DNA from: Acuticoccus sp039034015
GTDB taxonomy: Bacteria; Pseudomonadota; Alphaproteobacteria; Rhizobiales; Amorphaceae
Length of the DNA stretch: 64,000 nt
Direction: 5' to 3'
Assembly (NCBI GenBank): GCA_039034015.1
Contig: JBCCBM010000002.1
Coordinates: 62,001 to 126,000, forward strand
In this document: in pieces, positions 34,480 through 43,708 of the stretch
How the letters are laid out: every line of letters begins with the position of its first letter
Position numbering within the stretch: the stretch's first letter is position 1
Notes under the pieces: generated by a model
Seen by the model: only the letters and a program-made list of their open reading frames with translations
Databases searched by the model: none
What the model was told of the DNA's origin: nothing
Translations under genes and position numbers: made by a program

Positions 34480-35516
34480 CCCGCATCGCCTTCGCCATCC
34501 CCGGCGACATTGACACCCCCACCGGCGGCTACCGCTACGACCGCGCGCTGATGGCGGCCCTTTCCGCCGCCGGCCACACGCTCACCCACATCCCCCTGGC
34601 GGCGACCTTCCCGGCGCCGTCCGAGGCGGATGTTGCGCAGGCGCTCGCCGCATTGTCGGCTGCCGACGCGGATGCGCTGTTGGTGGATGGCCTTGCCTAC
34701 GCCGTGTTGCCGGCCAACCGGCTTGCCGCGCTCACAACGCCGCTCGTCGCCCTCGTGCACCACCCCCTCGCACTCGAAACTGGCCTTGCCGCCAGTGATG
34801 TGGCCCGCCTTACCCGCGCGGAAACCGCAGCGCTCACCGCCGCCCACCACGTGGTGGTCACCAGCGCGCCCACCGCACAAACCCTCGTCGAAGGGTTTGG
34901 CGTCGCCCGCGAGGCCATCACAATCGCCGTCCCCGGCATCGACCCCTTGTGGTTCGATGTTGAAAACAGCCCCACCGCCCCACCAACCCTCGTGTCGGTG
35001 GGGAGCCTCACCCCCCGCAAGGGCCACGACACGCTCCTTGCCGCCATGGCCGATGTCGACCCCCGCGTCCGCCTTGACCTTTTTGGCAGCGGCGCGTTCG
35101 ACCCGCCCCACGCCGCGCGCCTTGAAGCGCTTGCCGGCCCGCTCGGTGATCGCGTGCGCTTGCGGGGCGCAGCGCCCGAGCCCACCCTCGCAAAGGCCTA
35201 CGCCGGCGCCACCGCCTTCGTGCTTGCCACCCACTATGAAGGCTTTGGGATGGTGTTTGCCGAGGCACTCGCCGCAGGCCTCCCCGTGATTGGGACAACG
35301 GGGGGCGCCGTCCCCTCCGTGGTGCCGCCCGAGGCCGGCATTTTGGTGCCGCCGGGGGATGCGATGGCGCTCACCAAGGCCATCACCGCCGTTGTGGCCG
35401 ACCCGGCGCGCCGCAACGCAATGGCCGCCGCCGCCCGGCCCGCTGCGCAAAAATTCGGCACCTGGGCCGACACGGCCGCCACCGTTGCCCGCACCATTGA
35501 GGGGTGTTTGCCATGA
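34476..35516 (+). CDS. GT4-family glycosyltransferase
   Basis: A 346-residue GT-B fold glycosyltransferase. The N-terminal glycine-rich loop is GDIDTPTGGYRYDRA. The nucleotide-sugar domain shows LVSVGSLTPRKGHDTLL and the E-x7-E signature in THYEGFGMVFAEALAAG (about residues 257-273). The GTG start overlaps the preceding stop in GTGA, replacing the longer frame that runs over the PTPS-like gene. It probably glycosylates the product made by the neighbouring enzymes; donor and acceptor are unknown. Confidence 0.88.
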   Translation: MTRIAFAIPGDIDTPTGGYRYDRALMAALSAAGHTLTHIPLAATFPAPSEADVAQALAALSAADADALLVDGLAYAVLPANRLAALTTPLVALVHHPLALETGLAASDVARLTRAETAALTAAHHVVVTSAPTAQTLVEGFGVAREAITIAVPGIDPLWFDVENSPTAPPTLVSVGSLTPRKGHDTLLAAMADVDPRVRLDLFGSGAFDPPHAARLEALAGPLGDRVRLRGAAPEPTLAKAYAGATAFVLATHYEGFGMVFAEALAAGLPVIGTTGGAVPSVVPPEAGILVPPGDAMALTKAITAVVADPARRNAMAAAARPAAQKFGTWADTAATVARTIEGCLP

Positions 35517-36259
35517 GCTTTTCCGCCGACTGGCTGGCGCTTCGCGAACCCGCGGACGCTGCCGCCCGCGCCCAAACCCTCATCAAGGCGGCGGCCGGCG
35601 CCGTCCCCGAAGGTGGCCGTGTGGTGGACCTTGGGGCCGGCCGCGGCGCCACCATGCGCGCCCTCGCGCCGCACCTTGCGCCCGGCGCAACGTTCGAGCT
35701 CATCGACCATGACGCCGCGCTGCTCGCGGAGGCGGCGCGCATCGCGACCCGCCCCGTCACCACGCACCTTGCCGACCTTCGTGAAAACCCGGCCCCCTTC
35801 ACGGGCGCGCCCGACCTTTTGTCCGCCTCCGCCCTTTTCGACCTTGCAAGCGCTGCCTTCGTCGAGACCGTCGCGGCGCGGTGCGCGGCCGACCGCATCC
35901 CGCTCCTGTCGCTCCTCACCTATGACGGCGTGCTTAAGTTTGCCCCCGCGCACCCGATGGATGCGATGGTCACCGGCGCCTTCAACACCCACCAGCGGCG
36001 CACAAAATCCTTTGGCCCTGCGCTCGGCCCCGGCGCGCCCGCAGCGCTGCACGACGCCTTCGCCGCCCACGGTTTTATCGCGAAAACCGAAGCGAGCCCC
36101 TGGCGCCTCGACCCTGGCCCGCTCCTCGATGCGGCCCTTGCCGGCATTTTGTCGGCCGCGCGCGAGGTGATTGGCGCTGCGGCGGACGATTGGGCGCGCG
36201 CGCGAACAATCACCCACCTTGTGGTGGGGCACCGCGATCAGCTCTTTGTGCCCGCCTGA
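35513..36259 (+). CDS. SAM-dependent methyltransferase
   Basis: A 248-residue class I methyltransferase. The SAM-binding motif I is RVVDLGAGRGATMRALAPH (about residues 36-54), followed by the acidic FELIDHDAALLAEA and the post-II strand PDLLSASALFDL. The ATG overlaps the glycosyltransferase stop (ATGA). It ends the four-gene operon and overlaps the convergent NUDIX gene by 22 bases. The acceptor is unknown. Confidence 0.85.
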   Translation: MSFSADWLALREPADAAARAQTLIKAAAGAVPEGGRVVDLGAGRGATMRALAPHLAPGATFELIDHDAALLAEAARIATRPVTTHLADLRENPAPFTGAPDLLSASALFDLASAAFVETVAARCAADRIPLLSLLTYDGVLKFAPAHPMDAMVTGAFNTHQRRTKSFGPALGPGAPAALHDAFAAHGFIAKTEASPWRLDPGPLLDAALAGILSAAREVIGAAADDWARARTITHLVVGHRDQLFVPA

Positions 36260-36846
36260 TCGTCAAAGAGCTCCGGCCGGTCAAGCCGCAGGCCAAGAAG
36301 GCACACAATTGCCTTCCCATCGGTGAGTGTGCCGGACTTATAGGCCGCCCACAGCGCATCGAGCGGCCATTCTTCCACGTCAATCAGCTCGTCATCGTCC
36401 GCCTCGCGCGCGCCCGCAATCTTGTCGCCGGGGCCATAGGTGGCGTGAAAGCACGACATCTGCTCCGTCACCGCCCCAGGGATGGGGAAGAAGGTCGAGA
36501 CATGGGTGAGGTTGTGGACGTGATAGCCAAGCTCCTCGCGCCCCTCGCGGATGGCGGCGGCCTCTGGCCCATCGTCCTCCGGGTCGATCACGCCGGCGGC
36601 CGCCTCCAAAATGCGCCCGTCGTGGCCGGCAATGTGCACCGGTGTGCGCACCTGACGCACCAACAGCGCCGTGCGCCGCTCCGGGTCGACGGGGAGCACG
36701 GCGGCGCCATTGCCATGGTCGTGCACCTCGCGCACCGCCGTCAGCCGCTCAGTCCCCCGGGTGACGGTCAGTTCATACTGATCAAGGTTCACAAAGCCCT
36801 CGAAGATGCGGCGAAGGTGCTGCACGGCGTAGCGTTGTTTCGACAT
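36238..36846 (-). CDS. NUDIX hydrolase (NudK/ADP-ribose pyrophosphatase-like)
   Basis: A 202-residue NUDIX protein. The catalytic box is recognisable as GVIDPEDDGPEAAAIREGREELG in pieces: G-x-I-D, PEAAAIRE and REELG (about residues 94-115). Upstream, ALLVRQVRTP and a proline-rich FFPIPGAVTEQM loop match the GDP-mannose/ADP-ribose pyrophosphatase subgroup. The start at 36846 follows AAGGGA. It diverges from the malonyl-CoA decarboxylase gene across 110 bases containing two palindromes. Confidence 0.88.
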   Translation of the reverse strand: MSKQRYAVQHLRRIFEGFVNLDQYELTVTRGTERLTAVREVHDHGNGAAVLPVDPERRTALLVRQVRTPVHIAGHDGRILEAAAGVIDPEDDGPEAAAIREGREELGYHVHNLTHVSTFFPIPGAVTEQMSCFHATYGPGDKIAGAREADDDELIDVEEWPLDALWAAYKSGTLTDGKAIVCLLGLRLDRPELFDDQAGTKS

Positions 36847-36882
36847 CGACGTCCCTTGCTTTCTTGCGCGTGTGCCCGCGCA

Positions 36883-36916
36883 CACCGGTGGTACGTGAGC
36901 GCAGCGCGCACCGGTG
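36883..36916. promoter_or_regulatory. Two CACCGGTG palindromes in the divergent NUDIX / decarboxylase promoter region
   Basis: The 8-base palindrome CACCGGTG occurs at 36883-36890 and 36909-36916, 26 bases apart centre to centre, each followed by GTA. The second runs into TATAAG, a plausible -10 element for the decarboxylase. The spacing of about 2.5 helical turns suggests a dimeric regulator. Confidence 0.45.
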
Positions 36917-36956
36917 GTATAAGACGCCAATGTGAAGGCCAAACCGCGGGGCCGCC

Positions 36957-38252
36957 ATGGTGCAGACAAGCGTCATCAACGACCTTTTGAACGCCATCGG
37001 CGACACGGGCCTGTTTGGCGAGCGCCGGCGCCGCCGCATCGGCCGCGAGGAGGTGAGCGCGCTGATCGCCGCCCTCCTCACCGGCCGCGGCGAAGCCTCG
37101 TCCACCGAGCGGGCAGCCGAGGTGTTGGCCACCTACCGCGATCTTGATGGCGCGGGCCGCACCTTCGTCTTCCGCACGCTCCTGGCCGACTATGGGCCCG
37201 ACACCACAGCGCTCACCACCGCCGCGGAGCGTTACCTTGCCGAACCCGGCCACAGCACCGCAAAAGCGCTCCAGCGGGCCGCGCTCCCCCAGCGGGTGGA
37301 GTTTTTCCGCCGCATCAACAATGTGCAGGGCGGCACCCAAGCCCTCGTTGCTATGCGGTGCGAGCTGATGGACCGCATGGCCCACCACCCTGATCTTTGG
37401 GTGGTGGATGATGACCTCAAGCGCCTTCTGATTGCTTGGTTCAACCGCGGCTTTCTGACCCTTCGCGCCATCGACTGGCAAACCTCCGCCGCGGTGCTTG
37501 AAAAAATCATCCGCTATGAAAGCGTCCACGCCATCAACGGGTGGGACGATTTGCGCCGGCGGATCGATGTGCCCGACCGCAAACTCTTTGGCTTTTTCCA
37601 TCCCCGCCTGGGGGATGAGCCGCTGATCTTCGTGGAGGTGGCGCTCACCACCCAGACGCCACGCGCGATCGGCCCGATCCTCTCCGGTGAGCGCACGCCC
37701 ATCCGCCCCGAAGAGGCGACCACGGCCGTCTTTTATTCCATCAACAATTGCCAGGAGGGGCTGCGTGGGATCTCGCTCGGCAATTTTTTGATCAAGCAGG
37801 TGGTGGCCGACCTCACGCGCGATTATCCGAACCTTAAAACGTTCGTCACCCTGTCGCCCGTCCCCACCTTTCGCGCGTGGCTGGAGGGCCCGGAGGCGCC
37901 GCTGACGGACGAGACCCGCGCAACGCCTGAGGCATCGCTCGCCCCCCTTGCCGCCCATTACCTTACGGCGGTGAAGGATGCGCGGGGCCGGCCGCTCGAC
38001 CCTGTGGCCCGCTTTCACCTTGGGAACGGGGCCACCCTTGCGCAGATCAACCCCGGTGCCGATGGCTCCGCCCGGGGCCTTGCCGCCTCCCACGGCCTGA
38101 TGGTCAACTATCGCTATGCGCTCTCCGACATTGAGGCCAACCACGAGGCCTTTGTGAATGGCGGGGCGGTTTCCGCCGCCCCCGCCATTGCAAAACTTGC
38201 CCGCAGCGTGCGCCCCTCGCCGGACGCTGCCCCGCTGCCCGCCCCGGTTTAA
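36957..38252 (+). CDS. Malonyl-CoA decarboxylase
   Basis: Converts malonyl-CoA to acetyl-CoA and carbon dioxide. The 431-residue protein has a helical N-terminal domain and a C-terminal GNAT-fold catalytic domain with FFHPRLGDEPLIFVEVALT (about residues 203-221), VFYSINNCQEGLRGISLGNF (about 258-277) and the later TLSPVPTFRAWL. It stands alone without matB or transporter genes, suggesting control of malonyl-CoA rather than malonate catabolism. The stop overlaps the convergent GST stop by four bases. Confidence 0.93.
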   Translation: MVQTSVINDLLNAIGDTGLFGERRRRRIGREEVSALIAALLTGRGEASSTERAAEVLATYRDLDGAGRTFVFRTLLADYGPDTTALTTAAERYLAEPGHSTAKALQRAALPQRVEFFRRINNVQGGTQALVAMRCELMDRMAHHPDLWVVDDDLKRLLIAWFNRGFLTLRAIDWQTSAAVLEKIIRYESVHAINGWDDLRRRIDVPDRKLFGFFHPRLGDEPLIFVEVALTTQTPRAIGPILSGERTPIRPEEATTAVFYSINNCQEGLRGISLGNFLIKQVVADLTRDYPNLKTFVTLSPVPTFRAWLEGPEAPLTDETRATPEASLAPLAAHYLTAVKDARGRPLDPVARFHLGNGATLAQINPGADGSARGLAASHGLMVNYRYALSDIEANHEAFVNGGAVSAAPAIAKLARSVRPSPDAAPLPAPV

Positions 38253-38926
38253 GACGCAAAATTTTGCGGGAAGAGGGCGCGCGCGGTCTCTTCGTCAAAG
38301 TCGGTCTTGAGGGTCAGCGTCTTTGCGATCGCCCGGGCGCGCTCAACGGCCGGGCGGGCGTCAACCTCAAGGAACCAGCGTTTGACCTCGGGGAACGCGT
38401 CGATCCCATCCGCGCCGAGCACGCGCCGGTGGCGGTCCACCCAGCCCCAGGCGGCCATATCGGCAATGGTATAGCCGTTGCCAACCAGGGTTGAGCGGCC
38501 CGCAAGATGGGTGTCGAGCACGCCATAGTGGCGCTTGGCCTCAAATTCGTAGCGCCGCTTGGCGTAGTCGCCGCCCTCCTTGGCGCCCATGGTTTGAAAG
38601 TGCACCCACTGGCCCGAAAACGGGCCCAGACCCGACGCGACCCAGAAAAGCCAGGACAACAGCTCTCCCCGATCGTCCGGGGTGCCCAAAAACGCGCCGT
38701 GTTTTTCAGCAAGGTAAAGCAGTATTGCTGTGGAATCGAACACCCGCACATCGCCGTCCAAAATTGCAGGCGCTTTACCGTTGGGATTAATTTTAAGGTA
38801 GCTTGAAGCGTGTTGTTCGCCTTTAAAGGTGTCGATCGGGACAACCTCGTACGGTGTGCCGAGCTCTTCCAGCAACAAGGCGACCTTCATGGGGTTGGGC
38901 GTTTGGTGAAAGTAGAATTTTACCAT
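38249..38926 (-). CDS. Glutathione S-transferase
   Basis: A 225-residue GST, a second one in the window but of a different subgroup from the YfcG-like protein. The N-terminal fold reads VKFYFHQTPNPMKVALLLEE, with cis-proline NPNGKAPAILDG and VFDSTAILLYLAEKHG; the helical domain starts SWLFWVASGLGPFSGQWVHF. The start at 38926 begins with the family N-terminus; the longer frame is not protein-like. Confidence 0.9.
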   Translation of the reverse strand: MVKFYFHQTPNPMKVALLLEELGTPYEVVPIDTFKGEQHASSYLKINPNGKAPAILDGDVRVFDSTAILLYLAEKHGAFLGTPDDRGELLSWLFWVASGLGPFSGQWVHFQTMGAKEGGDYAKRRYEFEAKRHYGVLDTHLAGRSTLVGNGYTIADMAAWGWVDRHRRVLGADGIDAFPEVKRWFLEVDARPAVERARAIAKTLTLKTDFDEETARALFPQNFAS

Positions 38927-39009
38927 CTTGGGCTCCGAAGAGAATTTTGGGGTGCGGCGTTTGCCCGTGCCATAGCACACTTTTTGCCGGCCAAAGCGGT
39001 GCCCCGTCC

Positions 39010-40047
39010 ATGAGGATTGACCGGATTCACCCGCTCACCCGCGCCCCCCATCCCGAGCTTTTGTGGGCGGGACGCGACCTTGTGGCCCCCCGCGGTGTGC
39101 TCGCCCACGGCGCGGGCTCGCTGATCACGACCGATGGGCGCGGCGGTGTCACCTTCATCGACCCTTTGGGCGAGCGGGTGGTGCACCATCGCGGCGCGGA
39201 CGCCATGATGGCCCACGCGGTGCTCCCCCACGGGCCGGGCAGCGTCTGCCTTGTGGGCGCGCGCGATGGCGCCGGGTGTGTCGCAGTCCTGAAGGCGGAC
39301 GGGACGCTCCAACCCCTCCTCACGGCCGTTGACGGCGCGCCGCTGCCACCCGTTGCCGACATCGCGCGCGATGGGATGGGCCGGCTTTTCATCACCATCC
39401 CCACCCACCACGCCGCGCTGGAAGATGCCGCCCGGCCCGACGTTGCGGATGGCATGATCGTGCTTTGCCCGCCGGTGGGCGCCGCGCGCGTGGTGGCGCG
39501 CCACCTTCACTATCCGGCGGGTTGTGTGGTTTCCGCCGACGGGTCGCAGCTCTTCGTCAATGAGACGTTTGGCCGGGCCACCATCGCCTTTGACATCACC
39601 GCGACCGGGTCGCTGGAGGGCCCCATGGGCCTTGCCCAATATGGCGATGGACTTTTCCCGATGGGTTTGGCGGACGACACGGAGGGCGGCCTTTGGGTGT
39701 CGTCCCTCGTGTCGCGCACGGTGTTGCGCCTCTCGCCCGGCCGGGGGCGCCGCCTGGTGCTGCAGGAGCGGGATGAAACGCGGGTGAGCGCGGTGGAGCG
39801 CGCGTTCGGCGCCTTCACCCTCACCGCCGCGCGCCTCTTTGCGCCCGCCCGCGCGCGCCTTCCCGACCTTGCCGGCCTCGCATTCGGCGGGCCGGACGGC
39901 GGTCACCTTCTCCTCGGCAATTTTGACGGCAGCGCCATCCCCATCCTGCCGGTGGATGTGGCCGGCCGCACGCCCAACTTCCCAGACGGCTTTTTCGGCC
40001 CGCTGGTGGCCGCCGGCGTCCTCCCCGCCGATTGGCCGGGGGCGTAA
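39010..40047 (+). CDS. SMP-30/gluconolactonase-like beta-propeller protein
   Basis: A 345-residue protein with the repeated strand pattern of SMP-30/gluconolactonase and strictosidine-synthase-like propellers: SLITTDGRGGVTFIDPLGER, DGMGRLFITIP, YPAGCVVSADGSQLFVNET and DTEGGLWVSSL. Family enzymes hydrolyse lactones, often with a calcium ion. No signal peptide is seen. It diverges from the GST over 83 bases. The substrate is unknown. Confidence 0.78.
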   Translation: MRIDRIHPLTRAPHPELLWAGRDLVAPRGVLAHGAGSLITTDGRGGVTFIDPLGERVVHHRGADAMMAHAVLPHGPGSVCLVGARDGAGCVAVLKADGTLQPLLTAVDGAPLPPVADIARDGMGRLFITIPTHHAALEDAARPDVADGMIVLCPPVGAARVVARHLHYPAGCVVSADGSQLFVNETFGRATIAFDITATGSLEGPMGLAQYGDGLFPMGLADDTEGGLWVSSLVSRTVLRLSPGRGRRLVLQERDETRVSAVERAFGAFTLTAARLFAPARARLPDLAGLAFGGPDGGHLLLGNFDGSAIPILPVDVAGRTPNFPDGFFGPLVAAGVLPADWPGA

Positions 40048-40053
40048 CGCGCC

Positions 40054-41028
40054 TCAATCTTCGGACGCGATGGCGGCCAACAGATCGCGCGAAAGGGCAT
40101 TGTCGGCATAAACGTCGGCGACTTGGGCAATCACCACCGTCGGCGCGCCCGTCTGCCGCAGCCAGCTCGCACACTCTGACGCCGAGCGCCGCGCCACATG
40201 GAGCGTGAGGGGAACGGGGGCCGGCCCGAATGGCGTCACCGCGCCAAAGCGCTCCGCCGCGTGCGCCGCCGTTGCCACCGGGTCGGCCACAAGCGCGCGC
40301 ACTTCCAGGATCGCTTGGGCGCGCAGCTCGGCCGCGATGCGGTCGGCAATCACGGCCGCGAGCGCCCGGCCCGGATCGTCCCAAGGCGCGGTGCGGGCGG
40401 CGACAAACTGCGCCTCGCTCGACAAAATCAGCCCGTCCGCCAACACCTTAAGGCGGTTCGCAACCAGCGTTGCCCCGGTGGTGGTGATGTCGACGATGAG
40501 GTCCGCCGCGCCTGCCGCTGGCGCGCCCTCGGTCGCCCCAAGGCTTTCCACAATGCGATAGTCGGCAATGCCGGCGCTGGCGAAAAAGCGGCGGGTGAGG
40601 TTCACAAACTTTGTCGCGACCCGCAGCGTCGTGCCGTGGCGGGCGCGGTGGATCTCGGCGGCATCGCCAAGGTCGCCCATGGTCTCCACATCAATCCAGC
40701 GTTCGGGCACCGCCACCACCACATCGGCCGGCGCAAAGCCGAGCGGCGTGATCACGTGGAGCCGCCGCGCGCGGTCAGCGGTGTCGTCAATTGCCTCGTG
40801 CACCAAGTCGAGCCCTGTGAGCCCGAGGTGTACGTGGCCTGTCGCGAGCTCCCGCGCAATTTCGGACGCGGAGAGGAACGCCACCGAGACGCCCGAAAGC
40901 CCCGCAACGCGGCCCTGATAGTTCCGCCCGCCCCGGTCCCGCTCCACCTTGAGGCCTGAGCGGGACAGAAAATCGAGCGCCGTTTCCATCAAACGGCCCT
41001 TTGAGGGGACGGCGAGAATGAGGCTCAT
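40054..41028 (-). CDS. hisG: ATP phosphoribosyltransferase, catalytic subunit
   Basis: First step of histidine synthesis: joins ATP and PRPP. The catalytic fold opens SLILAVPSKGRLMETALDFL, and the PRPP loop is ADLIVDITTTGATLVANRL (about residues 181-199). The length is 324 residues, longer than the usual short form that works with HisZ, with about 100 extra C-terminal residues. It overlaps hisZ by four bases (ATGA), so subunits are made together. Confidence 0.92.
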   Translation of the reverse strand: MSLILAVPSKGRLMETALDFLSRSGLKVERDRGGRNYQGRVAGLSGVSVAFLSASEIARELATGHVHLGLTGLDLVHEAIDDTADRARRLHVITPLGFAPADVVVAVPERWIDVETMGDLGDAAEIHRARHGTTLRVATKFVNLTRRFFASAGIADYRIVESLGATEGAPAAGAADLIVDITTTGATLVANRLKVLADGLILSSEAQFVAARTAPWDDPGRALAAVIADRIAAELRAQAILEVRALVADPVATAAHAAERFGAVTPFGPAPVPLTLHVARRSASECASWLRQTGAPTVVIAQVADVYADNALSRDLLAAIASED

Positions 41029-42107
41029 GCCATCCTCGGCAGACGGTCGAGCCACACGGAAAAGCCGATGGCGGGGAGGGGTTTTCCGGGGTGCAGGAGA
41101 GCCATCAGCCGGTCATACCGCCCGCCCGCGATCACCTCTGCGCGGGGTTCGGCGGGGTCCACCATCTCGAACACAAACCCCGTATAATAGTTGAGGCGGC
41201 GGCCAAAGCTTGCCTCAAAGCGCATGCCGGCGGTGTCGATCCCGTTGTTTTCCAGCGCGCTGAGCCGGCTTGCAAAATTTTCGATGGCGCCCGAAAGGTC
41301 CACCCCCTCGCGGCGCGCAAAGGCGGCAAGCGCGTCGGGCGCTGCGGCGAGCGGCGCCTCAATGGCCACGAAGCGCACAATGGCGTCCATCATCTCAGGC
41401 CGCGCGTCATGGCCGGAGGCCTCTTCCAGGATGCGCGCGGCAATATCGTCAGAGCTGCGGCCGGGTGCGCTGGTTTTGCGCCCGCCCACCACCGCATCCA
41501 CCACGGCGCGCGCATCATCGGGGTGAAGCTGGGCCAGCGCCGGGGCAAGGCGGGCCGCGAGCGTGCCTGCCGCGCGGCGGGCGGTAAGGCGGGTGATGGT
41601 GGCGTGAAGGCGGTTGCCGTCGCCAAATGCGCCCTTCAACCGCTCCCGCCAGGAGGGCGGCAGGTCGAGCGCCTCAATGAGCGCGGCAAAGACGTGCGCA
41701 TCGCCCACCCGCACCTTTGGCGAGAGGTCAACGGCGGCGGCGCACTCCGACGCCAGCGCGAAAACGGCGGCATCGGTTGCGATCTCGTCCGAATGGCCGA
41801 TCCACTCCGTGCCGGCCTGCTCAAACTCTGGCTCGCCAATCATGCGCTGCTTGCGAAAGATTTTGCCGCGATAGCGGTAGACCGTTGGCGCCTTGGGGCC
41901 GAGGCGCAGGTGTTCCAGGCACACTGGGATCGTGAAATCGGGGCGCAGGCAAAGCGGCTCCCCATCCGGCCCCTCGGTCATGAAGAGGCGCTTTCGGAAC
42001 TCTTCACCCGCAAGCGCCACAAAGCGGTCCACCGGCTGGAGGACATCCGGGAGCACCGCGTGGGCGCTGGCGGCCGCAAGGCGCGCCATCAGCGCATCCA
42101 CACTCAT
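41025..42107 (-). CDS. hisZ: ATP phosphoribosyltransferase regulatory subunit
   Basis: A histidyl-tRNA-synthetase paralog that lacks tRNA charging and regulates HisG. The 360-residue sequence keeps class II synthetase landmarks: PLCLRPDFTIPVCLEHL (motif 2 region), YRGKIFRKQRMIGEPEFEQ and the motif-3-like VIAGGRYDRLM near the C-terminus. It lacks an anticodon-binding domain. The ATG at 42107 overlaps the hisS stop. It lies between hisS and hisG in one operon. Confidence 0.93.
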   Translation of the reverse strand: MSVDALMARLAAASAHAVLPDVLQPVDRFVALAGEEFRKRLFMTEGPDGEPLCLRPDFTIPVCLEHLRLGPKAPTVYRYRGKIFRKQRMIGEPEFEQAGTEWIGHSDEIATDAAVFALASECAAAVDLSPKVRVGDAHVFAALIEALDLPPSWRERLKGAFGDGNRLHATITRLTARRAAGTLAARLAPALAQLHPDDARAVVDAVVGGRKTSAPGRSSDDIAARILEEASGHDARPEMMDAIVRFVAIEAPLAAAPDALAAFARREGVDLSGAIENFASRLSALENNGIDTAGMRFEASFGRRLNYYTGFVFEMVDPAEPRAEVIAGGRYDRLMALLHPGKPLPAIGFSVWLDRLPRMA

Positions 42108-43612
42108 GACAAGATGGGTCGCACGGCCGCCACGATCGCCTCCACCGAGGCCTCCACCTCCACCTGGGCGGGGCGCGCTGCGACCCAATCTTCGCGGCTG
42201 TCGATCTCTTCGGCGGCGCGTTTGCCGGCCTCAAGGTCTTTAATTTGCACCTTGCCAGCGGCCCGCTCGTCCGACCCCTGGATGATGACGCAGGGGCTGT
42301 TACGGCGGTCCGCGTATTTCAACTGTGCCTTCATCCCACTGTCGCCAATGTACATTTCCACCGGGACCGACAGGCCCTCGCGGTTGAGCGCCGCGCGCAA
42401 CTTGGCCGTCAGCCGCTGATATTCGGCCGTGTGCTCCCGGTCCATGACGGTCACGATCACCGGGCCTTGGGCGGGCATCTCGTCCATGCGTGCGGCGAGC
42501 GCGGCGGCCATGCGCGACACGCCCACCGAATAACCCGTGGCCGGCACATCCTGGGAGCGGAAGCGGCCGACAAGCCCATCATAGCGCCCGCCGCCGCCGA
42601 CGGAGCCAAAGCGCTGGACCGACCCATCGGGCGCCGTCACCGAAAAGGTGAGCTCCGCCTCAAACACCGGCCCCGTATAATATTCAAGGCCGCGCACCAC
42701 CGAGGGGTCGATGCGCACTTTGTCCTCGCCAAAGCCTGTGGCGGACAGCGCGCCGGTGATGGCCGACAGCGTCTCCATCGCGCCATCCAGCGCTTCGGAG
42801 GAGAGCCCCGCATTTGCAAGGGCGTCGATGCGGGCCGCGTTGGAATATTTTGGGCTTTCGCTGGCGGATTGGCCGGTGAGGCCGAGCGCCTCAATCAGCC
42901 GCTCGGCAACATCGGGCGCCAGGCCGGCGCCGGGCGTAAAATCGCCGCTCTCATCCTTGCGCCCGCCCGTGAGGAGGAGGCCAACGCCCTCTGCGCCCAG
43001 CCGGTCAAACTTGTCGACGGCCCGCAAGACGGTGAGCCTCTGGGGGCCGGGGGGGACGGCGAGCGCATCCATCAGCCCGTCCATCAGCGCGCGGGTGGAG
43101 ACGCGCACCACATATTCGCCGGAGTGGAAGCCGAGCGCGTCCATCGCCTCGGCCGCCATCATGCAAATTTCAGCATCCGCGATGGGGGAGGCGGCGCCCA
43201 CAATGTCCGCATCGCACTGCAAAAACTGGCGGAAGCGGCCCGGCCCCGGCTTCTCGTTCCGAAACACCCAGCCGGCGCGGTAGCTCTTGTAGGGCTTTGG
43301 GAGGCGGTCAAAATTCTCGGCGACCATGCGGGCGAGGGGGGCGGTGAGGTCGTAACGCAGCGAGAGCCAGGCCTCATCATCATCTTGGAAGGCGAAGACG
43401 CCTTCGTTGGGCCGGTCGGCATCCGGCAAAAATTTGCCCAGCGCGTCCGCATATTCGATGAACGGGGTCTCGACGTGTTCAAAGCCCCACCGCTCATAAA
43501 TGCCGCGGATGGTGTCGATCATTGCGGCGGTGCGCCGGATGTCGCCGGCCGAGCGGTCGGCGAACCCGCGGGGCAGGTGCGCCTTGGTGCGGTTCGCCTT
43601 GTTCTTCGCCAT
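42104..43612 (-). CDS. hisS: Histidyl-tRNA synthetase
   Basis: Charges tRNA-His. It is a 502-residue class II synthetase with ETPFIEYADALGKFLPD (motif 1 region), RAGWVFRNEKPGPGRFRQFL (motif 2) and SVGGGGRYDGLVGRF (motif 3), then the C-terminal anticodon-binding domain with PVEMYIGDSGMKAQLKYAD. It is longer than the Escherichia coli type and fits the divergent alphaproteobacterial form. A strong AGGAGG precedes the ATG. First gene of hisS-hisZ-hisG. Confidence 0.95.
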   Translation of the reverse strand: MAKNKANRTKAHLPRGFADRSAGDIRRTAAMIDTIRGIYERWGFEHVETPFIEYADALGKFLPDADRPNEGVFAFQDDDEAWLSLRYDLTAPLARMVAENFDRLPKPYKSYRAGWVFRNEKPGPGRFRQFLQCDADIVGAASPIADAEICMMAAEAMDALGFHSGEYVVRVSTRALMDGLMDALAVPPGPQRLTVLRAVDKFDRLGAEGVGLLLTGGRKDESGDFTPGAGLAPDVAERLIEALGLTGQSASESPKYSNAARIDALANAGLSSEALDGAMETLSAITGALSATGFGEDKVRIDPSVVRGLEYYTGPVFEAELTFSVTAPDGSVQRFGSVGGGGRYDGLVGRFRSQDVPATGYSVGVSRMAAALAARMDEMPAQGPVIVTVMDREHTAEYQRLTAKLRAALNREGLSVPVEMYIGDSGMKAQLKYADRRNSPCVIIQGSDERAAGKVQIKDLEAGKRAAEEIDSREDWVAARPAQVEVEASVEAIVAAVRPILS

Positions 43613-43708
43613 TGTGCGCCTCCTGAGTGGGGCGAGGCTCTAGCCGCTTCTGGCGGTGCGCTCAACCGCGGCTCAAAAGCCCCCTCCCGCCTTTCGGCCC
43701 AGCGCGGC

